The notes under the pieces: generated by a model
What the model was told of the DNA's origin: nothing
The model's input: the letters and a program-made list of their open reading frames with translations, nothing else
Databases searched by the model: none
Translations under genes and position numbers: made by a program
Origin: a virus
DNA length: 23,189 bases
Virus record (IMG/VR): IMGVR_UViG_3300046007_000316
Coordinates: 1-23,189 of that record
Reading direction: 5' to 3' (one strand)
In this document: piece by piece, positions 6,489 through 13,921 of the stretch
Layout: each line of letters begins with the position of its first letter
Position numbering within the stretch: position 1 is the first letter of the stretch

Positions 6489-7432
6489 CAACAAGTAATT
6501 TAGGACGCATTGCTGTTGTATCACAAGGCGATTGGGTTGCAGGAACATATAAAGCACTGGATATCGTAAGATACAATGGTGCGGCATATATTGCTAAAGT
6601 AGGGACATCAACTGTACCAACAAACACTAGTTATTGGTCATTACTTGTGAATGATGGTACACCAAATTACACATGGGTTAAGTATGCCGATGATATAAAT
6701 GGCACAGGATTAAGTGATTCTCCAACAGGAAAAGTTGCTATTGGTATTGCAGTTAACAAAACTACTGCAACTGAATCCACTACCGCATCGGATTATGCTT
6801 GGTCACAAATAAAAGGTGATACGGGTTTAGCGGGTTCATCTTTATATACTTGGATTAAATATGCAGATGATGCAATTGGAACAGGTTTAAGCAATACATC
6901 AACTGGTAAATTATATATTGGTATTGCTGTAAATAAAACATCTGCCACAGAATCAACAACAGCAAGTGATTATGAATGGACAGCAATAAAAGGTGATACT
7001 GGCACAACTCTTTACACATGGATAAAGTATGCTGACGATGCAAATGGTACTAATCTAAGCAATGTACCAACTGGAAAATCATATTTAGGTATTGCTGTTA
7101 ATAAAACAACCGCAACAGAATCTACTAATGCGGGTGATTATGATTGGTCATTGATTAAAGGTGACACAGGTGCAACAGGTACAACGGGCAGTACAGGTGA
7201 AGCAGGCGCGTCTTTATATACATGGATAAAATATGGTGATGATGCCATAGGAACGGGATTATCCGATTCCCCTACAGGAAAAACCTATATCGGTATAGCA
7301 GTTAATAAAACTAGCGCAACTGAGTCAACTACTGCTAGTGACTATACTTGGAGTTTATTGGGTAGTAGTGGTGGCGGAAGTGGTGTATCAACAGGTAAAG
7401 CCATAGCTATGGCAATCGTATTCGGAGGTTAA
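6485..7432 (+). CDS. Repeat-containing fibre protein with carbohydrate-binding-like N-terminus
   Basis: The N-terminal part of this 315-residue protein (about 8-55, VSQGDWVAGTYKALDIVRYNGAAYIA, with SYWSLL further on) looks like a small chitin-binding-type module (CBM5/12-like): spaced aromatic residues and a GD/V-Y-NG-Y core. Four near-identical units of about 54 residues follow (starting near 61, 120, 176 and 244), each reading YTWIKYADD, GTGLS, PTGK, IGIAVNKT, ATEST and DYxWSxIKGDTG. Between units three and four is a collagen-like run of Gly-X-Y triplets (about 226-243). The C-terminus is Gly/Ser rich. Likely an elongated trimeric fibre or receptor-binding protein. Start overlaps the previous stop. 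Confidence 0.76.
   Translation: MTTSNLGRIAVVSQGDWVAGTYKALDIVRYNGAAYIAKVGTSTVPTNTSYWSLLVNDGTPNYTWVKYADDINGTGLSDSPTGKVAIGIAVNKTTATESTTASDYAWSQIKGDTGLAGSSLYTWIKYADDAIGTGLSNTSTGKLYIGIAVNKTSATESTTASDYEWTAIKGDTGTTLYTWIKYADDANGTNLSNVPTGKSYLGIAVNKTTATESTNAGDYDWSLIKGDTGATGTTGSTGEAGASLYTWIKYGDDAIGTGLSDSPTGKTYIGIAVNKTSATESTTASDYTWSLLGSSGGGSGVSTGKAIAMAIVFGG
6665..7360 (+). repeat. Four tandem in-frame repeats of about 54 codons
   Basis: Units begin near 6665, 6842, 7010 and 7214, each encoding the YTWIKYADD...IGIAVNKT...DYxW pattern. Protein identity between units is very high, but codons differ at many third positions, so the copies are not from a very recent duplication. They are being held alike at the protein level. 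Confidence 0.88.
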
Positions 7433-7435
7433 CAA

Positions 7436-7828
7436 ATGGCACCTAATATAGTTAATGTTGCAAATATTTACGCAAAGACAACTTATCTTACCCCAGCGGT
7501 AACTACAGCAGTTGTTCTTTTGCCTAATCCAGCAGCAAGTGGTAAAGTTTTTAAAGTAAATCAGATTCTAGCAGCTAATGTTGATGGCACTAATTCTATC
7601 AATGCAACTGTTTCAATTTATACTAATGGCGCGGTTGCTCAAGGGTCTGCTCCTTCTGGCGGTACAGCTTATCCTATTATTTTTACAGTTGCAGTTCCAG
7701 CAGGTGCAACTTTGAACGTACTTGACAAGTCTACTGCTGTCTATCTTGAAGAAGGTACTTCAATTACTGTCACTTCTGGTACAGCTAGTAAAATCACTTA
7801 CACTTTGAGTTATGAAGATATTTCATAA
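7436..7828 (+). CDS. Small beta-sandwich virion protein
   Basis: The 130-residue product is all-beta in pattern, with VYLEEGTSITVTSGTASKITYTLSYEDIS near the C-terminus (shown here as one motif region, about 102-130) and TVAVPAGATLNVLDKSTAV before it. This ending (LEEGxS followed by SYE) recurs in small structural proteins of aquatic phages. I know of no defined function. A strong GGAGG site (7424-7428) seven bases before the start suggests good expression. It sits between two fibre-like genes, so a decoration or fibre-capping role is likely. Confidence 0.7.
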   Translation: MAPNIVNVANIYAKTTYLTPAVTTAVVLLPNPAASGKVFKVNQILAANVDGTNSINATVSIYTNGAVAQGSAPSGGTAYPIIFTVAVPAGATLNVLDKSTAVYLEEGTSITVTSGTASKITYTLSYEDIS

Positions 7829-7839
7829 GGTAGGCGTTA

Positions 7840-9129
7840 ATGTCTAAATATAAAGGAAATATAGTAAGTGCTACTCAGACATCTCTTTCTGGCACAAGTT
7901 ATACTGGACGAGCTAATGGTAAATTTACTTTGTCTGAGCAAATACAGGCTAGAGGAAGTTCTTTGTGGGCAAAAGGGTTAGGTGTTCCCGATGCCCCAAC
8001 TATCGGCACTGTTACTGAAGGTAATGCCCTAGTAATTGTATCTTTTACAGCACCTTCTGATACAGGTGGGCAAACTATTACTGGATATACTGCAACAAGT
8101 AATCCTAGTAACATAACTGGCACAGCAGCTTCAAGTCCGATTACAGTTACAGGATTGACTAACGGCACAGCTTACACATTTACAGTAGCAGCAACTAATG
8201 TATCTGGAACTGGTGCAAGTAGTTCTGCAAGCAATAGTGTTACGCCTAGTGCTACTTCAGTACCTGATGCGCCTACTATTACAAGTGTGTCTATTTCTGC
8301 TGATGCTATTGCAACTATTAACTTTACTGCGCCCTATAATGGTAATAGCCCAATTACAAGCTATACAGCCACAAGTTCGTATGGTGAAACTGGAACTGTT
8401 AGTCAAAGTGGTAGCGGTTCAGTTAATGTGACTATAGCAAGAACTAGAGCAACTACATTTACGCTAACAGCCACTAACGCTATAGGAACTAGCGTTCCAA
8501 GCAGTATTAGTTCTTCAGTTACAGCACCTCCAACTGTGGGCCAAGCCTATGGTGGGGGTTTCTTTGCAGGACAGTTAAACATATCAAACGCACGTTACTG
8601 GATAATTGTAGCACCTAAAGCTACTGGAAATGTTAGTAATACTACATGGGGCCCAAGTGGAGTAACAACTGGATTTACTTCAACAATTAATGGGCCAGCA
8701 AACTCAGCGGGACTGGCTGCATTAGGAGCTACTTATCCTGCTGCTACATTCTGTGAGAACTTGACTATTGGTGGTTATAGTGATTGGTATTTGCCAGCTA
8801 GAGATGAGCTTGAGGTTTGCTATTATTTCTTAAAACCGACAACAGATAATAATGATATTCGGGCTGGGAGTAATGCTTATGCTGTTGCACCAGAACCTAT
8901 TAGTACAAATCACACTCTTACTTCACCTGCTCAAACGATTGCAGGTATTGGGTTTAGAGATGGTGAAACTAATGCGTTTACAATTTCTCCAAACCATTAT
9001 TACCGCACATCTACAGAACTTAGTAGCACTGATGATATGATTTTAAGTTTTATCGGAGGATTTGTTAATCAATACGGTAAAACTTGGAACGGTGGTTCAG
9101 TCAGAGCTATTCGTAGAATTGCTGTCTAA
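7840..9129 (+). CDS. Adhesin: two FN3 domains plus C-terminal DUF1566 (Lcl-like) domain
   Basis: The 429-residue product has a conserved N-terminal attachment segment (about 1-47). Two fibronectin type III domains follow (about 50-137 and 141-230), both opening with VPDAPTI, with TGYTATSNP and YTFTVAATN in the first. After a Gly hinge (238-240) comes a DUF1566/Lcl-C type domain (about 250-429) with GGYSDWYLPARDEL (312-325), YRTSTE (388-393) and the end GGSVRAIRRIAV. The C-terminal domain has the C-type-lectin-like architecture used by phages and bacteria for ligand binding, so this is the best candidate in the window for a surface-binding protein. Arginine codons here are mostly AGA, unlike the CGT-rich coat gene. 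Confidence 0.8.
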   Translation: MSKYKGNIVSATQTSLSGTSYTGRANGKFTLSEQIQARGSSLWAKGLGVPDAPTIGTVTEGNALVIVSFTAPSDTGGQTITGYTATSNPSNITGTAASSPITVTGLTNGTAYTFTVAATNVSGTGASSSASNSVTPSATSVPDAPTITSVSISADAIATINFTAPYNGNSPITSYTATSSYGETGTVSQSGSGSVNVTIARTRATTFTLTATNAIGTSVPSSISSSVTAPPTVGQAYGGGFFAGQLNISNARYWIIVAPKATGNVSNTTWGPSGVTTGFTSTINGPANSAGLAALGATYPAATFCENLTIGGYSDWYLPARDELEVCYYFLKPTTDNNDIRAGSNAYAVAPEPISTNHTLTSPAQTIAGIGFRDGETNAFTISPNHYYRTSTELSSTDDMILSFIGGFVNQYGKTWNGGSVRAIRRIAV

Positions 9130-9146
9130 CTATTTTAAAGGATTAT

Positions 9147-9566
9147 ATGTATATCAAACTAACCAATATAGATGCAGATACAAAGATACTCTGTACACAA
9201 GAGCCAATGAAAACTGGGCCAGCCTTACCAGAAGTAAAAGGTTTTCAATTTAACTTTGCTAATGAAAGTATCTATCCAATAGATACAAGTTCAGAAGGAA
9301 CTTATCTAGAAACTCCTTTATACTATGGTACTTGTGACGATGATGCTGATACTTCTTTAACTGGGGTAGTTAAAGTGCTTACTGAAGCAGAGTTTAACGC
9401 AGACAAAGAAACTGAGCATCAATCTAGAAAACCATATCCTTCTTGGGTAGGTGATTTAGCTACTATGAGTTGGAATCCTCCAGTACCTTATCCGCAAGAT
9501 GGAAATTTCTATCAGTGGGATGAGTCAACTGTGTCTTGGGTATTAGTTCCTAGTTTAATAGCTTAG
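9147..9566 (+). CDS. Structural protein with PYPSW / YQWDE motif
   Basis: The 139-residue product's C-terminal part has PYPSWVGDLATMSWNPP, PYPQDG and YQWDESTVSWV. This tryptophan-rich motif is familiar from virion proteins of aquatic myo- and siphoviruses, where it occurs at fibre or neck-associated proteins; I know of no defined biochemical role. AAAGGA (9137-9142) lies just before the start. It is the last gene of the fibre block and is followed by a small hairpin. An ATG in another frame at 9062 overlaps but lacks support. Confidence 0.74.
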   Translation: MYIKLTNIDADTKILCTQEPMKTGPALPEVKGFQFNFANESIYPIDTSSEGTYLETPLYYGTCDDDADTSLTGVVKVLTEAEFNADKETEHQSRKPYPSWVGDLATMSWNPPVPYPQDGNFYQWDESTVSWVLVPSLIA

Positions 9567-9576
9567 TAAAGTAACC

Positions 9577-9603
9577 GAGCCTAGCGGATTCTAGGCAACT
9601 CTT
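9577..9603 (+). terminator. Weak terminator-like hairpin
   Basis: GCCTAG (9579-9584) pairs with CTAGGC (9591-9596) around a six-base loop; an outer GAG/CTC can pair across a small bulge. The following AACTCTTTCC is only weakly U-rich, so this may be an attenuator or RNA-processing site separating the fibre block from the small-gene block. Confidence 0.4.
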
Positions 9604-9615
9604 TCCGAGGTTTAT

Positions 9616-9771
9616 ATGTCTATCTTTGATGATTTAGTAGAAACAGTAAAAGATGCCGCTGAAGTTGCTATTGAGACAGCAGTTCCTATCCTTCCACATG
9701 AAATTGTAGAAACAGTTGTTGATGTAGCGGTAGATTCAGTAGTTGATGTAGTGTCTGACGTTGTATCTTAA
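9616..9771 (+). CDS. 51-residue amphipathic acidic protein
   Basis: A short gene with a clear GAGG ribosome site (9607-9610) five bases before the ATG. The product is almost entirely a Val/Asp/Glu-rich helix broken at PILP (about 24-27). The second half alternates in a VVDVAVDSVVDVVSDVV pattern, giving one hydrophobic and one acidic face. It has no transmembrane stretch but could lie on a membrane or pair with another helix. It sits directly before two small membrane-protein genes and may act with them, for example in lysis, though this is inference. I recognise no named family. Confidence 0.66.
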   Translation: MSIFDDLVETVKDAAEVAIETAVPILPHEIVETVVDVAVDSVVDVVSDVVS

Positions 9772-9782
9772 CCTAAAAGCTT

Positions 9783-10031
9783 ATGGACTTTCTAAACTTT
9801 GTAACTGAAGTAGGATTTCCAATAGCAGCTGCTTGCGTGGGGATGTATTTTGTCTTCCTCACGCAGAAGTTTATCCTAGATTCTGTACTTGAGAAGGTTA
9901 AGAATCTCATTAATATTATTCAGCAATTAGACAAACGTGTGACATCAATGTCTAATGACATCGTGCATATTGATAATCTCATGTGCAAAGCATTAAAAAT
10001 CCCTCCTGATGACATAAAACAAGGAAAGTGA
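9783..10031 (+). CDS. Small single-helix membrane protein, holin-like
   Basis: The 82-residue product has one clear membrane segment (about 9-27, VGFPIAAACVGMYFVFL) followed by a helical, amphipathic cytoplasmic tail (about 30-70) containing a coiled-coil-like IIQQLDKRVTSMSNDIVHIDNLM. This layout (GFPIAA, one helix, LDxR then IxxID) recurs in small phage proteins often labelled possible holins or YvrJ-like. The next gene encodes a relative. No good ribosome site precedes the ATG. Role in lysis timing is possible but unproven, and no endolysin gene is in the window apart from the transglycosylase domain in the tape measure. Confidence 0.7.
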   Translation: MDFLNFVTEVGFPIAAACVGMYFVFLTQKFILDSVLEKVKNLINIIQQLDKRVTSMSNDIVHIDNLMCKALKIPPDDIKQGK

Positions 10032-10032
10032 T

Positions 10033-10278
10033 ATGGAACTTAAAGATGTGGCTGACTATATTAATCAATACGGATTCCCAATTATTGCATCAATTGGAAT
10101 GGGATACATTGTCTATTATGTTTGGACTTGGACTACAACAATTATAAAACCAATTCTCGATGAAGCCTATGTAGTACTTGTGACATTAATAGACCAAATA
10201 CGCATATTGGATTCTGATATGATTAGATTGAAACAAAAATTAAGCACTGTATTACTACTCAAAGCACCACATGAATAA
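10033..10278 (+). CDS. Second single-helix membrane protein, relative of the preceding gene
   Basis: The 81-residue product has the same plan as its neighbour: YGFPIIASIGMGYIVYYVW (about 13-31) as the membrane helix, then an amphipathic tail with LIDQIRILDSDMIRLKQKL. Shared marks are the GFPI start of the helix and the spaced LD/ID-x-x-I pattern in the tail, so the two are probably ancient duplicates. AAGGA (10021-10025) lies seven bases upstream, inside the previous gene. Pairs of related small membrane proteins often act as holin and antiholin. That is a hypothesis here. Confidence 0.7.
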   Translation: MELKDVADYINQYGFPIIASIGMGYIVYYVWTWTTTIIKPILDEAYVVLVTLIDQIRILDSDMIRLKQKLSTVLLLKAPHE

Positions 10279-10279
10279 C

Positions 10280-10308
10280 TTGACAAAAACACGAAAATCG
10301 TGTAATGT
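10280..10308 (+). promoter_or_regulatory. Promoter of the connector/neck operon
   Basis: TTGACA (10280-10285), 17-base spacer, TAATGT (10303-10308), starting transcription near 10315, close upstream of a strong AAGGAG (10323-10328). The spacer contains the inverted repeat ACACGAAAATCGTGT (about 10290-10303), a possible operator, since the arms ACACGA and TCGTGT are perfect complements. Confidence 0.6.
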
Positions 10309-10335
10309 AGCACAATCAAATCAAGGAGTTAATTA

Positions 10336-10836
10336 ATGTTTATCGTAGAAGATGGTACTGGAAAAGTGGATGCTAATTCGTATTGTAGCGTTGCGTTTGC
10401 AAATACTTACTTCACGGAAAGAGCAAATGAAACATGGGTTGATACCGATACAGATAAAAAACAAGCCGCATTAATTAAGGCAACTGATTATATTGAACTT
10501 AGATATTCTGTTCAATTTGCTGGCACAAGAATGTATCCAGATAATCCACAAGCATTGTCTTTCCCGAGATATGATAATTCAAGTAAACCAATTGGTGTAC
10601 CACTTGCTATTCAAAAAGCTACTTGTGAATATGCAATCCGTGCATTAAGTGCTGAATTAACAACTGATTATTCAAATGAAGTTGGTGTGAATACACGAAT
10701 CAAAGTTGGCTCAATAGAAAAAGAAACCTCATATCCAACTAAAATCATTTCACAAAAAGTATATAAAAGCTATCCTGCGGCAGATAAATTAGTCGCACTT
10801 TATTTGAAAGCTAATTCCTCACAGGTGATTCGATGA
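10336..10836 (+). CDS. DnaT-like head-tail connector (adaptor) protein
   Basis: The 166-residue product begins VEDGTGKVDANSYCSVAFANTYF and has QAALIKATDYIELRY (about 44-58), then QALSFPR (about 74-80). This is the pattern of proteins annotated DnaT-like single-stranded DNA-binding (DnaT_2) that, by position, act as head-tail adaptors binding beneath the portal. AAGGAG lies seven bases before the ATG. It is the first gene of a tightly packed set (overlap of four bases with the next). The DnaT label is probably misleading in this setting; no replication genes are nearby. Confidence 0.82.
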   Translation: MFIVEDGTGKVDANSYCSVAFANTYFTERANETWVDTDTDKKQAALIKATDYIELRYSVQFAGTRMYPDNPQALSFPRYDNSSKPIGVPLAIQKATCEYAIRALSAELTTDYSNEVGVNTRIKVGSIEKETSYPTKIISQKVYKSYPAADKLVALYLKANSSQVIR

Positions 10837-11192
10837 ATTGGGGTGAGTTAGTTCTTGAAGTTGATGACGTAATTACTGAAATGGGTCAACCCATTACAAT
10901 TACTTCTGTGACACAAGGGACATATGACCCTGCTTTAGGTAAATCAACTGACACTGTGAAAAATATTACTTCAATAGGTGTATTATTTGACTATGGTGAC
11001 CAAGATATTAATGGGACGACCATTATGCGTGGTGATAAAAAACTGCTTGTTAAGCCTTCAGGTTTAACTTCTGTGACCACTAACGATACTGTGACCATTG
11101 GTTCAACAAAATACCACATTGTATCTGTGACACAAACAAATCCAGCAGGAACAAATCTCCTTTATGAATTAGGGATTAGAGGGACAGCCTAA
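10833..11192 (+). CDS. Head closure / head-tail stopper protein
   Basis: The 119-residue, mostly beta product follows the adaptor with an ATGA overlap. It has the usual features of stopper proteins: IGVLFDYGDQDINGTTIMRGDKKLLVKP in the middle (about 48-75, a segment that forms the ring channel loop) and YHIVSV near the end. Its role would be to cap the filled head and join the tail. Its stop shares one base with the next start (TAATG), indicating coupled translation. Assignment is by gene order plus fold pattern, so the exact family is uncertain. Confidence 0.76.
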   Translation: MNWGELVLEVDDVITEMGQPITITSVTQGTYDPALGKSTDTVKNITSIGVLFDYGDQDINGTTIMRGDKKLLVKPSGLTSVTTNDTVTIGSTKYHIVSVTQTNPAGTNLLYELGIRGTA

Positions 11193-11659
11193 TGGCTGAT
11201 TACAGTGAGTCCATATTAATTAGTAACCTTACAAAACAAGTAGAAGTAAAAGCAAAAAAGGTTATTGATAGAACATTAGAAAAAGTTGTAAATGAGTTAA
11301 TGGAAACATCACCTGTAGGTGAACCCGATTTGTGGAAATGGAAACCAAAACCTGATTATGAAGCCGGTCACTATAAAGCAAATTGGCAACACACAATTGA
11401 TTCACCTGCTACAGAAGAAATAGAAGGTGAGGATATTGAAGGTACAGCGACTCGTGCTAGAATGTTAAACAACATTAAAAATAATAATAAATTACTCACA
11501 ACACACTATTTCACGAACAATACAAAGTACGCAAGTACAATCGAATATCAAAATTGGGCAATTCATAATGAAACCCCACGATTACAAGGGCTTGTTGCAT
11601 CAAATGCTATTAGAAAAGTCCCCACATTTTTAGCAGAATCAATTAGGGAGGTAGGATGA
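11192..11659 (+). CDS. HK97 gp10-like neck / tail completion protein
   Basis: The 155-residue product has the helix-rich start and central TSPVG...YKANWQ signature (about 38-66) that in the HK97 gp10 family reads TPVDTGxLRxNW. NNTKYASTIEYQNWA (about 107-121) follows, equivalent to the NxxxYAxxxEYG motif, and then a C-terminal helix. These are the diagnostic blocks of the family that joins head connector to tail. An insertion between P and the NW motif (about 42-58) is slightly longer than usual. Confidence 0.85.
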   Translation: MADYSESILISNLTKQVEVKAKKVIDRTLEKVVNELMETSPVGEPDLWKWKPKPDYEAGHYKANWQHTIDSPATEEIEGEDIEGTATRARMLNNIKNNNKLLTTHYFTNNTKYASTIEYQNWAIHNETPRLQGLVASNAIRKVPTFLAESIREVG

Positions 11660-12060
11660 GCCAAATCAAAATTAGAGCTGCATTAGAGACTGCCCTAGCC
11701 ACGATTACACCAAGTATCGATACTCAGTATGAGAATACTGCTTACACGCCTAAAACAGGTGTTCCTTATCAATCTGTGTCACTTGTTATCAATTCTACTA
11801 ACCCTACACTTGGCGATGCTTTCTATCGTGAGATTGGAATAATGTTGATTACACTTCATTATCCATTATTGGGCGGTACATTTGATGTGATGACTCAAGC
11901 AGAAAAGATTCGTGCTAAGTTTAAACGTGGTCAAACATTTACAAAAGATAATATCTCAGTTCTCTGTGATAAAACACCAGATATTCGGTCACTCCCTAAT
12001 GAGCCAGACCGTTTTGTTGTAGCAGTAAAAATATATTTTTATAGTAATATTATTTCTTAA
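11656..12060 (+). CDS. Tail terminator protein (DUF4128-like)
   Basis: The 134-residue product starts with IKIRAALETALATI, has PYQSVSLVINSTNPTLGDAFYREIGIMLITLHYP (about 36-69) and then AEKIRAKFKRGQTF (about 81-94). This is the pattern of DUF4128 tail terminators, which form a hexameric ring that stops tail tube growth. It overlaps the preceding gene by four bases and lies directly before the tail tube gene, the standard place. Confidence 0.82.
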   Translation: MSQIKIRAALETALATITPSIDTQYENTAYTPKTGVPYQSVSLVINSTNPTLGDAFYREIGIMLITLHYPLLGGTFDVMTQAEKIRAKFKRGQTFTKDNISVLCDKTPDIRSLPNEPDRFVVAVKIYFYSNIIS

Positions 12061-12075
12061 GAAAGGAGTTTCACA

Positions 12076-13890
12076 ATGGCAGTTTCTATTGCATCGGGTA
12101 TTTTTAAGACCCTAAGCTATGCTAAAGAATTCGAGCTTGGTAAAGTCCAAGATACAGCGGGTGAAGGCTTGACTTCTCCTGCAAGTATTGCAGTATCAAC
12201 TGGTATTGCACAAGGTGACAATTTAGCATTAGGTACAAACTTAACTGTAACGGGTTTATTGGCTATTGGTCAATTATTCCAAATTGGTTCTGATAAATAT
12301 AAAGTTTCAGCAGTTACCCAAAACACATCAGGTAACACTACAACCGCCACAATCGTCAGTTTAATCGCTGGTGATGCTAAAGCATTAAACAACTATTCTG
12401 CTGGTGTTAAAGTTACATTATTGGCTTCAACTGAAGAATTCCCAATCACAACTGCAAGTACTCCAGCTATTGGTCAAGCACCAACTGCGGCAACAACTGG
12501 CGCAACAGGTACTGGTACTGCGGGTCTTTCAACTTTAGCTATTGGTGGATTCACAGCGGGTATTATCCCTGTAGGTCAACGTCTATCTATTGGTGGTAAT
12601 GCGTATATCGTAACTGCATCTGTTGCAACTGGTGTGGTAACTACATCTGTAACAGTATTCCCTGTATTAGTAACAAGTCCTTCATCAGGCGCAATTACTT
12701 TTGTAACTTCAATTACAGGTAAATATTTAAGACGTGTTAGTTCTAACATGAACTTAAAATTACAAACATTCAAATCAAACGAAATTCGTACTGATATGCA
12801 ACGTGCTGACCTTGCGGTTGGTGGTCGTACTGTAGATGGTACAATTTCTGGTGAGTTATCTAACAAAACCTATGCTGATTTCATTGGTTCTACACTCCGT
12901 AGAGATTTCACAACAGGTGCAACAGCATCTTCTGTGGCAATTACAGCAGCAACTGCAACTAAAGATACTCCACGTTTAACATTAGTTACATCAACAGATA
13001 CCACCGCAACTTTAAAAGTTGGTGATGTTGTTTATACATCTGCTTGGGGTAATACTACATTAAACGCTTTCAATAACTATAACTTTATCGTTATTGAAAA
13101 CACTGCAACTAAAATTGTATTGGATTTATTGAAAGATAACTTCTCTGCGAACATTGCATTGACTGGTTTAGCAATTTCTCCAAGTTTTGTGGTTAAAGGT
13201 AAAAAAACCTATATCCCAAAATCAAATCACACTAAAGATTCATATGCGATTGAGCATTGGTATTCTGATATTGGTGAATCACAATTGTTCTTGGGTTGCC
13301 GTCCAACTCAATTAGCAATTAAATTGTCTCCATCTGCGATGTCAACTATTGATATCACTGTTATGGGTACTGCATCTAAATCAGCTCAGATTCAACAATT
13401 GGCAAACCCAACTGCTTCTGGTACTGATACAACAATTAGTGCTACTACTGGTGCGCTTTATATCAAAAATAAAAAAGGTACATCTGCTGTACTTGAAAAA
13501 GTTGGCTTGTTGACTTCATTTGATATCACAGTAAATGGTAACGGTTCTAATGCATCGGTTATTGGTTCAGACCAAACACCTGATATCTTCTTGGGTTCAC
13601 TTGACGTAACAGGTAACAGTTCTATTTACTTCTTAGATGGTAAATACCGTGATGCCTTCTTAAACCAAGATGAAGTATCTATTATTGCTGTATTCCGTGC
13701 TGATGGTGATGCAAATGGCCAATTCATTTCATTAGTATTACCTAAAGTAAAATTCAGTGACGCGAGTGTTAACGATGGTGAATCTGGTTTGTTATTAACA
13801 ATGCCATTCACTGCGACTTTGTACTCTGTGGCAATTGGTTCTACAAACTTTGAAGAAACCACTGTTCAGATTCAAGACTCTGCGCTTTAA
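12076..13890 (+). CDS. Tail tube protein with large N-terminal insertion
   Basis: Main tail tube subunit, 604 residues, far longer than the roughly 300-400 usual for this family. The start (1-30, GIFKTLSYAKEFELGKVQDTAG) and the block from about 215 (GKYLRRVSSNMNLKLQTFKSNEIRTD, then VDGTISGELSNKTYADFIGSTLRRDF) are canonical for phage tail tube proteins of the Phage_tube_2 type. Between them lie about 180 extra residues forming two similar small beta modules (about 47-117 and 147-212), each with xxIGQxFxIGxxxYxVxxV and a Thr-rich strand. They probably project from the tube surface. A strong AAAGGAG (12062-12068) seven bases before the ATG suits a high-copy protein, and a terminator follows the gene. 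Confidence 0.85.
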   Translation: MAVSIASGIFKTLSYAKEFELGKVQDTAGEGLTSPASIAVSTGIAQGDNLALGTNLTVTGLLAIGQLFQIGSDKYKVSAVTQNTSGNTTTATIVSLIAGDAKALNNYSAGVKVTLLASTEEFPITTASTPAIGQAPTAATTGATGTGTAGLSTLAIGGFTAGIIPVGQRLSIGGNAYIVTASVATGVVTTSVTVFPVLVTSPSSGAITFVTSITGKYLRRVSSNMNLKLQTFKSNEIRTDMQRADLAVGGRTVDGTISGELSNKTYADFIGSTLRRDFTTGATASSVAITAATATKDTPRLTLVTSTDTTATLKVGDVVYTSAWGNTTLNAFNNYNFIVIENTATKIVLDLLKDNFSANIALTGLAISPSFVVKGKKTYIPKSNHTKDSYAIEHWYSDIGESQLFLGCRPTQLAIKLSPSAMSTIDITVMGTASKSAQIQQLANPTASGTDTTISATTGALYIKNKKGTSAVLEKVGLLTSFDITVNGNGSNASVIGSDQTPDIFLGSLDVTGNSSIYFLDGKYRDAFLNQDEVSIIAVFRADGDANGQFISLVLPKVKFSDASVNDGESGLLLTMPFTATLYSVAIGSTNFEETTVQIQDSAL

Positions 13891-13921
13891 AAAATAACTT
13901 TCTCCCGAAGTTAGACTGATT

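Noticed and set aside
8198-8431. Leucine-rich 77-codon frame inside the FN3-DUF1566 gene
   Set aside because: Shifted-frame shadow of Thr/Ser/Ala-rich codons. The main frame has clear FN3 domains and there is no ribosome site for the shadow.
9062-9253. 63-codon frame bridging the adhesin and the following gene
   Set aside because: It overlaps two well supported genes in another frame. The following gene has an AAAGGA site and recognisable motifs at 9147.
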